From Desulfobulbaceae bacterium (GTDB lineage Bacteria > Desulfobacterota > Desulfobulbia > Desulfobulbales > BM004), in NCBI GenBank assembly GCA_002868955.1, contig PKTW01000071.1, positions 1 through 49,649 on the forward strand: a stretch of 49,649 nt of DNA. Reading direction: 5' to 3'. The notes beneath the pieces were generated by a model. The model ran no database searches and was not told where the DNA came from. It saw only the letters and a list, made by a program, of their open reading frames with translations. Every line of letters starts with the position of its first letter. Position 1 is the stretch's first letter. A program made the translations under genes and the position numbers. This document shows positions 43,626-49,649 of the stretch, in pieces.

Positions 43626-43640
43626 TCACAAATTTGTGAG
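43625..43640. promoter_or_regulatory. 16-bp palindromic operator CTCACAAATTTGTGAG
   Basis: A perfect 16-bp palindrome abutting the -10 element of the RND operon. Its length and symmetry fit a TetR- or MarR-type repressor site, the usual control of drug pumps. No regulator gene is adjacent. The half-site CTCACAAA also resembles a Rex half-site only loosely. Confidence 0.6.
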
Positions 43641-43742
43641 CGCTGGCCACTATGCGCTATAAAACAAAAAAGCAAGGGTAAATATGTTCAAAGGACATAC
43701 GGCAAAATTTTTAGTCCTCCAAGCCATAGGAGTCGCAGATTC

Positions 43743-44840
43743 ATGAAGATAAAGACAAACCTTTTTTTATTTGTGCTGTGTATTTTTTTACTGCTTGTGA
43801 AGAGCGGTTTTGCGGCTGAAGAAGGCAAAACAGATACCAAGGCGCAAGCACAGCCACAAGGGCCCCCTCCTGCCCTTGTTGAGGTGGCGCAGATTGTGCA
43901 CGGTGAGGCGGAGCCCATGGTGGAATTTGTGGGTACTGTATACTACGCCCGCAAATCTGATGTTGCCGCCGAGGTTGAAGGTGTTGTTGAAGAGGTCTTT
44001 TTTGAGGAGGGGTATCGGGTAAAAAACGCTGAACCCCTGGTCAGCCTGGGGGCAGACATCCTGGATACGGCCATCAGCGCCACCCGGGCAGATTATGAAC
44101 TGGTGCTGGTCGAGCTTCAGCAGGCCCAGAAGGAATTGAACAAAAGGGAGCCTCTTTTCAAGGAGGGCTCTGTCTCCGAATCCGCCTATGATGAATATTT
44201 TTTCAAAAGTAAAATGCTGCAAAACAGGTCCATGTCGTTGAAAGCCTCGATGGACAGGCTGCTTCTTGAAAAGAAAAAAAAGAAGATACTTGCCCCTTTT
44301 GACGGCATAGTGGTGCAGAAGAACGCAGAAAAGGGGGAGTGGGTCGATAATGGCGGCATGGTGGCAGTTATCGCCGATGACAGTTCGGTTGATATCGTGG
44401 TCAATGTCCCGGCTGAAATGTTGAAATACCTCAAGCCCGGTAAAGAGCTGGCGATTAACATCGACAACGAAAAGAGCACAGGCCGGTTTCTCAGTTTTGT
44501 GCCGAAGGGCGATGTGGCTACAAGGACCTTTGATGTGAAAATTCGCCTGAAAAATACGACGGGCCTTATCGAGGGCATGGAGGCCAGGGCCTTGATACCT
44601 TCGGCAGAGAAAATGGACGGCTTGAAGGCGCCCCGGGATGCACTGCTTGACAGGTTCGGCCAGAATATCGTCTGGCTGGTGAAGGATTCCACTGCCAAAA
44701 TGGTCCCGGTGCAGGTCACGGGCTATGACGGCATGTTTGTCGGAATAGTTGGGGCAGGCTTGGAGAATGGTGACATGGTCGTTATTAAAGGAAATGAGAG
44801 ACTACGCGAAGGCCAAGCCGTTACCATCGGCAACAAATAG
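43743..44840 (+). CDS. RND efflux membrane fusion protein (periplasmic adaptor)
   Basis: A 365-residue HlyD/AcrA-type adaptor. The signal peptide (about 1-25) ends SGFAAEE. A split biotinyl-lipoyl domain (VEGVVEEVFFEEGYRVKNAEPLVSL and ILAPFDGIVVQKNAEKGEWVDNGG) flanks a coiled-coil hairpin (about 110-170), then beta-barrel and membrane-proximal domains follow. I start at ATG 43743 with AGGAG ten bases upstream; the tracked 49-residue extension is rejected. It is 13 bases before the RND transporter gene. No lipid-anchor Cys is seen. Confidence 0.92.
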   Translation: MKIKTNLFLFVLCIFLLLVKSGFAAEEGKTDTKAQAQPQGPPPALVEVAQIVHGEAEPMVEFVGTVYYARKSDVAAEVEGVVEEVFFEEGYRVKNAEPLVSLGADILDTAISATRADYELVLVELQQAQKELNKREPLFKEGSVSESAYDEYFFKSKMLQNRSMSLKASMDRLLLEKKKKKILAPFDGIVVQKNAEKGEWVDNGGMVAVIADDSSVDIVVNVPAEMLKYLKPGKELAINIDNEKSTGRFLSFVPKGDVATRTFDVKIRLKNTTGLIEGMEARALIPSAEKMDGLKAPRDALLDRFGQNIVWLVKDSTAKMVPVQVTGYDGMFVGIVGAGLENGDMVVIKGNERLREGQAVTIGNK

Positions 44841-44853
44841 CATGGTTTAATGT

Positions 44854-47800
44854 ATGGATATTGTAAGTTTTTCAATTAAAAAACCGGTCACCATTTTGGT
44901 CGGTATTATTTTAGTTGTCCTTTTTGGTGTCATAAGTTTGCAGACACTGCCATATCAGCTGAGCCCGACGGTCGTCGAACCGGTCATTACCGTAACGACT
45001 ACTTGGCGGGGGGCCACGCCATATGAGATGGAACGGGAAATTATCGAAGAACAGGAAAAAACCCTCAAAGGTATTCCTGCCCTCACTGAAATGGAGAGCG
45101 AAGCCTTCAATGGGCAGAGCTCCATTTCCCTGACCTTCAAACTTGGCACCAATGTTGATGATGCGCTGCTGCGCGTTTCCAACAAGCTGAATGAGGTCCC
45201 CTCCTATCCCGAAGGGGTGGACAAGCCGATTATCAATGCCACCGGCGCGGCAACTTCACCGGTCATCTGGATCATCCTCAAGTCCGATGAAACAAATCCC
45301 AGGCATATTGAAACCTACAGGACATTTTTTGAAAATGAAATCCGTCAGCACCTGGAGCGCGTAGAGGGTGTGGCGGACCTCTTTATTGGCAGCGGCGTCG
45401 AAGATGAGATGCATATTATCGTCAGCCCGGAACAGCTTGCCGCCTACGGCCTGACAATTAATGATTTAATACAGGCGATCCGCGGCGAAAACGTGAATGT
45501 TTCGGCAGGCAACATGGGAGTCGGCCGCCGCGATTTCAGGATCCGCACCACGGGTGAATTCAACTCTGAGGAAGATATTGCCAATGTCGTTCTCGTTTCA
45601 ACCGGGGAAAAAAGGGTAACTGTTGCCGATGTGGCCCAGATAAAGCGGGGCTACAGCAAACGTGAAAGCACGGTTATTCATAACAGCAAAGGCGGCATGG
45701 CTGTCGGCGTCAAACCTGAACCCGGTACCAATATCCTGGCCATGACGGAACGGGTCGAAGAGGTAGTAAAATGGCTTAACGCTGAAAAACTTGCGCCGCA
45801 GAATATCAGCCTCGAATGGGTCTATGACCAGCGGCGTTATATCAACGCCGCCATTGACCTTATCAAGCAGAATATCCTTATCGGCGGCATGCTGGCAGTT
45901 ATCGTGCTGCTTATTTTCCTGCGCAGCATCAGGTCAACATTGGTGGTGGCCACTTCCATTCCCATCAGTATTATCGGCACGTTTATCTTTATGAAAGCCA
46001 TGGGCCGCAACCTCAATGTGGTCAGCCTTGCCGGTATAGCATTTGCGGTGGGAATGCTGGTGGATAATGCCATTGTCGTCATTGAAAATATTGACCGCCA
46101 CCGCAAAATGGGCAAATCGCCCTTTCAGGCCTCATACGATGGCACACGGGAGGTATGGGGTGCCATTATTGCCTCGAGCCTGACAACAATTGCCGTTTTT
46201 CTACCTGTTGTATTTATTCAGGAGGAGGCCGGCCAGCTCTTCCGGGATATCGCCATTGCAGTTGTCGGGGCGGTATCGTTGAGCCTGATCGTATCCATGA
46301 CTGTAATTCCCATGTTTGCCTTCAAGCTTTTTTCAGTTTCGTCTAAAAAGGTAAAGAAGGGAGAGGGTGTTCTTGCCCGGAGTGGAACCAGGCTTGCCAC
46401 CTATATTATGCAGGTGGTTTCCCTGGCCACCAGAAACTGGGCCACCCGGATCGGGACCGTTAGCCTCCTGATTCTTCTGGCTGGCGGCTCGGTTTTTTTT
46501 CTCATGCCCCAGACTGATTACCTGCCCCAGGGCAACCGCAATTTTGTGCTCAGCATTCTGGTGCCTCCTCCTGGTCTTTCGCAACAGGAAAGACAGGACA
46601 TCGGTGAAAAGCTCTTTGTCATGGCAGAGCCGCATCTCCAGAAAGAACACGATGGCTACCCGGGCATTCTCAATATGTTTTATGTAGCAAGGGAGTCTAT
46701 TATGCTGTTTGGCGCCATGGCTACCGACTGGGATCGGGCAGCCGAACTGCTGCCCCTGTTCAGGCGCATGATATATTCCATTCCAGGCATGTTCGGCGTC
46801 TCCATGCAGGCAGGTATTTTCCAGAGCAGGATTGGCAGGAGCCGCACCATAGATGTTGATATCAGCGGCGACGACCTTGACAGGATAGTCAAGGTCGCCG
46901 GCATGATGTTCGGCAAGGCAAAGCAGGCCCTGCCCGACACCCAGGTCCGCCCCATACCTTCCATTGAACTCAGTTATCCTGAAGTGAAAATTGTACCCAA
47001 CCGGGAACGCCTGAAGGCCAACAATATGAGTGCAGCCGATCTTGGCGTAGCGCTTGATGTCCTCATGGACGGCAGGATAGTCGGAGATTTCAAGCAGGAA
47101 GGGAGGAAAACAATAGATCTTGTGCTTAAAACAGACGACGATTCCATCAGGACCCCGGAGGCTCTTTACCAATCAATGATTGCCATGCCGGGAGGTATGG
47201 TGGTGCCGGTCTCAACCCTGGCAGACCTTGAACGCACTACAGGTATGACACAGATCCGACACCTTGAAAGAAATCGGACCATTACCCTGCAGATGACGCC
47301 GCCCATGGAAGTGCCGCTGCAAGGGGCTATGGAGGAAATTGAGGCGAAGATCATTAAGCCCGTCCGGGAAATGGGCCTTTTGAAAGGTCTTAATGTCAGA
47401 ATGAGCGGGGCTGCAGACAAGCTCACGGAAACAAGAGAGGCCCTGAAGTGGAATTTTATCCTGGCTTCTGCAATTGCCTATCTTCTCATGGCCTCGCTGT
47501 TTGGCAATTTTATTTATCCTCTCATTATTATGCTGACCGTTCCCCTGGCCGGTGCCGGCGGCTTCATCGGTCTGAAACTGCTCAATCTCTTAAGTTCCAC
47601 ACCGCAGCCCATGGACATTTTGACCATGCTCGGTTTTGTCATACTCATCGGTATTGTGGTAAACAACGCCATACTCATCGTGCACCAGGCACTGAACAAC
47701 GTACATTACAATAATATGGAGTATCGGGAGGCCGTGCTCGAATCAGTCAGGAGCAGGCTGCGCCCCATTTATATGAGTGCTACAACCAGTATCTTCGGCA

Positions 47801-47973
47801 TGCTGCCGCTGGTGGTATTTCCGGGCTCAGGCTCGGAACTCTACAGGGGTCTGGGAAGTGTTATTATCGGCGGTCTTGCAGTATCTACCGTCTTTACTGT
47901 TTTTATTATTCCCTCAATTCTCATTTTTGTCATACGCATGGAAAAGCCACTTAATCCGGGCAAGGTAAAGTAG
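44854..47973 (+). CDS. RND family efflux transporter (AcrB/MMPL-type permease)
   Basis: A 1039-residue inner-membrane proton-driven pump with 12 membrane segments in two repeats. MDIVSFSIKKPVTILVGIILVVLFGVISL opens helix 1. Helix 4 has GIAFAVGMLVDNAIVVIENIDRHRKMGKSP with the proton-relay Asp. Two large periplasmic loops carry porter and docking domains, and the C-terminal half has MLGFVILIGIVVNNAILIVHQALN. It belongs to the hydrophobe/amphiphile or heavy-metal RND type; the substrate is not readable from sequence. No TolC-like channel gene follows; a terminator does. It probably uses an outer-membrane channel encoded elsewhere. Confidence 0.93.
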   Translation: MDIVSFSIKKPVTILVGIILVVLFGVISLQTLPYQLSPTVVEPVITVTTTWRGATPYEMEREIIEEQEKTLKGIPALTEMESEAFNGQSSISLTFKLGTNVDDALLRVSNKLNEVPSYPEGVDKPIINATGAATSPVIWIILKSDETNPRHIETYRTFFENEIRQHLERVEGVADLFIGSGVEDEMHIIVSPEQLAAYGLTINDLIQAIRGENVNVSAGNMGVGRRDFRIRTTGEFNSEEDIANVVLVSTGEKRVTVADVAQIKRGYSKRESTVIHNSKGGMAVGVKPEPGTNILAMTERVEEVVKWLNAEKLAPQNISLEWVYDQRRYINAAIDLIKQNILIGGMLAVIVLLIFLRSIRSTLVVATSIPISIIGTFIFMKAMGRNLNVVSLAGIAFAVGMLVDNAIVVIENIDRHRKMGKSPFQASYDGTREVWGAIIASSLTTIAVFLPVVFIQEEAGQLFRDIAIAVVGAVSLSLIVSMTVIPMFAFKLFSVSSKKVKKGEGVLARSGTRLATYIMQVVSLATRNWATRIGTVSLLILLAGGSVFFLMPQTDYLPQGNRNFVLSILVPPPGLSQQERQDIGEKLFVMAEPHLQKEHDGYPGILNMFYVARESIMLFGAMATDWDRAAELLPLFRRMIYSIPGMFGVSMQAGIFQSRIGRSRTIDVDISGDDLDRIVKVAGMMFGKAKQALPDTQVRPIPSIELSYPEVKIVPNRERLKANNMSAADLGVALDVLMDGRIVGDFKQEGRKTIDLVLKTDDDSIRTPEALYQSMIAMPGGMVVPVSTLADLERTTGMTQIRHLERNRTITLQMTPPMEVPLQGAMEEIEAKIIKPVREMGLLKGLNVRMSGAADKLTETREALKWNFILASAIAYLLMASLFGNFIYPLIIMLTVPLAGAGGFIGLKLLNLLSSTPQPMDILTMLGFVILIGIVVNNAILIVHQALNNVHYNNMEYREAVLESVRSRLRPIYMSATTSIFGMLPLVVFPGSGSELYRGLGSVIIGGLAVSTVFTVFIIPSILIFVIRMEKPLNPGKVK

Positions 47974-48006
47974 AAGTTTTTTCGGGTTTGTTCTGGCAAA
48001 ATACAG

Positions 48007-48045
48007 CCGCATCACTCCGCATAAATGGAGTGGCGCGGTTTTTTT
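48007..48045 (+). terminator. Rho-independent terminator of the RND operon
   Basis: CCGCATCACTCC (48007-48018) pairs with GGAGTGGCGCGG (48027-48038) with one A-C mismatch and one T-G pair, across an 8-base loop, followed by seven T residues. Confidence 0.88.
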
Positions 48046-48098
48046 ATTTTGCAGTGTTGATAAAATAAAATAATGCGCATTTTTCTTTGTGTTTTTTG

Positions 48099-48127
48099 TT
48101 GACAAAGGGCCGTCTGAGCGATATGTT
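48099..48127 (+). promoter_or_regulatory. Sigma-70 promoter of dsrA
   Basis: TTGACA (48099-48104) is a perfect -35, and TATGTT (48122-48127) a fair -10, with the optimal 17-base spacer. Transcription would start near 48134 and give a leader of about 150 bases, longer than needed for translation alone. Confidence 0.7.
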
Positions 48128-48226
48128 CCGGCATTTACTGAATGAGTATTCAATCGTTTTTGCTCCGGGTTTGCAGATGTTGCCAGTGCTTCTTATGTGC
48201 TAAAAGCGATTGGTTACGGGAGGTTA

Positions 48227-48251
48227 AAGGTTAACCTTAAGTGTTAAGGTT
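48227..48251 (+). promoter_or_regulatory. Overlapping inverted repeats in the dsrA leader
   Basis: AAGGTTAACCTT (48227-48238) is a perfect 12-bp palindrome. AACCTTAA (48233-48240) also pairs perfectly with TTAAGGTT (48244-48251) across GTG. The two cannot form at once. GGTTAA is also directly repeated at 48222 and 48229. It lies 22-60 bases before the dsrA Shine-Dalgarno, within the likely transcript, so it may bind a regulator on DNA or switch RNA folds. Confidence 0.6.
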
Positions 48252-48272
48252 GTTTAAGAACAATAGACCGTT

Positions 48273-48279
48273 AAGGAGG
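48273..48279 (+). promoter_or_regulatory. Shine-Dalgarno of dsrA
   Basis: AAGGAGG lies eight bases before ATG 48288 and fixes the dsrA start. The same motif precedes THX and the presumed dsrB start in this window, in line with highly expressed genes. Confidence 0.9.
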
Positions 48280-48287
48280 AAACAAAG

Positions 48288-49568
48288 ATGCCAAAGCATG
48301 ATACGCCTATGTTGGATGAGTTGGAAAGCGGTCCTTGGCCGAGTTTTGTCACAGACATTAAGAGACAGGCTGAAAAAAATGATGCCTGCTGGGACATTCT
48401 CGGACAGCTGGAACTTTCCTACAAGGACAAGATCACCCATTGGAAACACGGCGGTATCGTCGGTGTTTTCGGGTATGGCGGCGGAATTGTCGGCCGTTAT
48501 TCTGACGTTGCCAAACAATTTCCCGGTGTTGCCCATTTCCATACCGTCCGGGTCAACCAGCCCTCGAGTAAATTCTACAGCTCGAAAATTCTGCGTCAGA
48601 TCTGTGAGATCTGGGAAAGACGCGGCTCCGGCATGACCAATATGCACGGCTCCACCGGCGATCTCGTTCTCCTGGGAACATTCACAGAGCAGCTGGAGGA
48701 AATTTTCTATGAGCTGACCCATGATGTCGGCGTTGACCTCGGCGGCTCCGGCGGTAACCTTCGTACCCCTTCCTGCTGTCTCGGCAAGGCCCGCTGCGAG
48801 TGGAGCTGCTATGACACCCAGGCTGCCTGTCATGATATCACCATGACCTACCAGGATGAGCTGCACCGTCCGGCCTTCCCCTACAAGTTTAAAATTAAAT
48901 TCTCCGGCTGCCCCAACGACTGTGTTGCTGCCATTGCCCGTTCCGATCTTGCAGTAATCGGTAACTGGAAAGATGACATCCGCATTGACCAGGCGGCTGT
49001 GAAAAGCTACATCAGCGGTGAATTCCCGGCAAACGGCGGCTCCTATTTAGGCCGCGACTGGGGTGCATTTGATATGAAAGCTGAAGTTCTTGATCTCTGC
49101 CCCACAGGCTGTATGTGGATGGAAGGTGACGAACTGAAGATAGATGATGCAGAATGCACCCGCTGCATGCACTGCATCAACGTTATGCCCCGCGCTCTGC
49201 GCCCGGGTCTTGTGCAGGGAGCCACCATCCTCATCGGTGCGAAGGCCCCGATCCTCGATGGTGCCCAGATAGCCACCATGATTTATCCTTTTATTGAAAT
49301 GAAGACTGAAAATGACTTCGAAGAACTGAAAGATGTTATCGAAAAATGTTGGGATTGGTGGATGGAAGAGGGCAAGAACCGGGAGAGGATTGGTGAATCC
49401 ATCCAGCGTATCGGCCTGCCGACCTTCCTGCAGGTCATGGAAGTTGAACCTCTGCCGCAGCACGTGAAAGAGCCTCGTTCAAACCCTTATGTCTTCTGGA
49501 AAGAAGAAGAGGTGCCCGGCGGATTTGAGCGTGATCTTGCAGAGTTTCGGAAAAGAAACCCCATGTAA
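48288..49568 (+). CDS. dsrA: Dissimilatory sulfite reductase alpha subunit
   Basis: A 426-residue DsrA, slightly shorter than the typical 437. The siroheme-[4Fe-4S] cysteines appear as C164-X5-C170 (CCLGKARC) and C208-X3-C212 (CPNDC). The inserted ferredoxin domain has C271/C275 (CPTGC) and C290TRC293MHC296. The conserved GGSGGNLRTPS and LRTPSCCLG context is that of sulfate reducers. With DsrB it reduces sulfite, passing to the DsrC trisulfide as the last step of sulfate respiration in the cytoplasm. It has its own promoter and leader. The reductive or oxidative (reverse) direction cannot be decided from one subunit without a tree. Confidence 0.97.
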   Translation: MPKHDTPMLDELESGPWPSFVTDIKRQAEKNDACWDILGQLELSYKDKITHWKHGGIVGVFGYGGGIVGRYSDVAKQFPGVAHFHTVRVNQPSSKFYSSKILRQICEIWERRGSGMTNMHGSTGDLVLLGTFTEQLEEIFYELTHDVGVDLGGSGGNLRTPSCCLGKARCEWSCYDTQAACHDITMTYQDELHRPAFPYKFKIKFSGCPNDCVAAIARSDLAVIGNWKDDIRIDQAAVKSYISGEFPANGGSYLGRDWGAFDMKAEVLDLCPTGCMWMEGDELKIDDAECTRCMHCINVMPRALRPGLVQGATILIGAKAPILDGAQIATMIYPFIEMKTENDFEELKDVIEKCWDWWMEEGKNRERIGESIQRIGLPTFLQVMEVEPLPQHVKEPRSNPYVFWKEEEVPGGFERDLAEFRKRNPM

Positions 49569-49633
49569 AATCCTGTATGCATGACGGTGTCAATAGGTAC
49601 ATAACGAATTGTTAATAGATATATAGATATTTT

Positions 49634-49640
49634 AAGGAGG
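49634..49640 (+). promoter_or_regulatory. Shine-Dalgarno expected to serve dsrB
   Basis: AAGGAGG stands nine bases before the end of the window, 65 bases after the dsrA stop. The spacing fits an ATG just outside the sequence, where dsrB normally follows dsrA. Confidence 0.75.
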
Positions 49641-49649
49641 TTATATTAT

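Larger units (their letters stand above)
43399..43742. other. Intergenic leader of the RND operon
   Basis: About 340 bases without a gene. An A/T stem (GCAAAAAAGAA near 43384 with TTCTTTTTGC near 43408) just after THX may end its transcription. The right half holds a -35/-10 pair (43596-43625) and a perfect palindrome (43625-43640). The tracked extension of the membrane-fusion ORF to 43596 lies in this leader and lacks coding character. Confidence 0.55.
47974..48287. other. Intergenic region between RND operon and dsrA
   Basis: It contains the RND operon terminator (48007-48045), a good sigma-70 promoter (48099-48127), about 150 bases of dsrA leader with overlapping inverted repeats (48227-48251), and the dsrA Shine-Dalgarno (48273-48279). 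A minus-strand 79-codon ORF here is not credible. Confidence 0.7.

Noticed and set aside
46333-47172. 279-codon minus-strand ORF inside the RND transporter gene
   Set aside because: Long only because the opposite frame of a codon-biased gene stays open; the RND frame is unmistakable.
47914-48153. 79-codon minus-strand ORF between the RND gene and dsrA
   Set aside because: It crosses the terminator hairpin and the dsrA promoter; no domain and no ribosome binding site.
1-49649. CRISPR arrays, intact rRNA or tRNA genes, complete IS elements
   Set aside because: None seen on reading both strands; the only tRNA-like sequence is the 16-base fragment at 383-398.

Overview
The window comes from a chromosome of a sulfate-reducing (or closely related sulfur-metabolising) Desulfobacterota bacterium. 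The strongest marker is dsrA at the right edge, which has the siroheme/[4Fe-4S] and ferredoxin cysteines of dissimilatory sulfite reductase. The sequence stops at a perfect Shine-Dalgarno where dsrB should start. The other genes fit a Gram-negative anaerobe: type IV pilus inner-membrane genes, a lipoprotein secretin, SecB, GspA/GspB, an RND pump, and L-aspartate oxidase for NAD synthesis. Base composition looks moderate (mid-40s to about 50% G+C by eye). No complete insertion sequence, CRISPR array, rRNA or intact tRNA was found.

Layout. 1-593: the tail of an unidentified ORF, AT-rich non-coding DNA, a 16-base string identical to the 3' end of a tmRNA/tRNA-Ala type acceptor arm, and two hairpins; this looks like the edge of an integrated element. 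594-7474: UDP-glucuronate decarboxylase (-), sfsA (+), queC-nagZ (+, ATGA overlap), pyrB-pyrC (-) and lepB (-). 7475-8287: a gene-free leader with palindromes. 8288-15783: pilMNOP, then an AMIN-STN-TPR protein, a lipoprotein secretin and a further lipoprotein, closed by a bidirectional terminator. 15918-23446 (-): nadB, pgeF, rsmB, uvrA, secB, with two short-repeat insertions around rsmB. 23668-25696 (+): thiamine-binding-type protein, a 54-aa CXXC membrane protein absent from the ORF track, a membrane polyferredoxin, and an SH3 protein. 25747-30778: alanine dehydrogenase (-), antiporter with USP domains, SerA-like dehydrogenase, small unknown protein. 30838-36775 (-): zinc-ribbon-like protein, gspA, gspB, lytic transglycosylase, MORN protein, Mrr-like endonuclease. 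37025-43398 (+): methyltransferase, double M16 peptidase, rpe, pgi and the 32-residue ribosomal protein THX (also absent from the ORF track). 43743-47973: RND membrane fusion protein and transporter behind a palindromic operator. 48099-49649: dsrA promoter, structured leader, dsrA, and the dsrB ribosome binding site.

How the parts work together. Two distant blocks may serve one envelope machine. The pilus block lacks ATPases, a platform protein, pilins and a conventional PilQ; it carries an unusual two-gene secretin arrangement. The gspA-gspB-transglycosylase block carries peptidoglycan-binding and -cutting functions known to help secretins assemble, yet has no gsp core genes beside it. The most interesting regulatory sequences are the overlapping inverted repeats in the dsrA leader, the 16-bp palindrome at the RND promoter, and the paired palindromes before pilM. 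I found no wholly new multi-gene defence system. The nearest candidates for undescribed biology are the CXXC/polyferredoxin/thiamine-binding module and the Mrr-like protein with an altered active site. All family assignments come from reading motifs; no database search was run.
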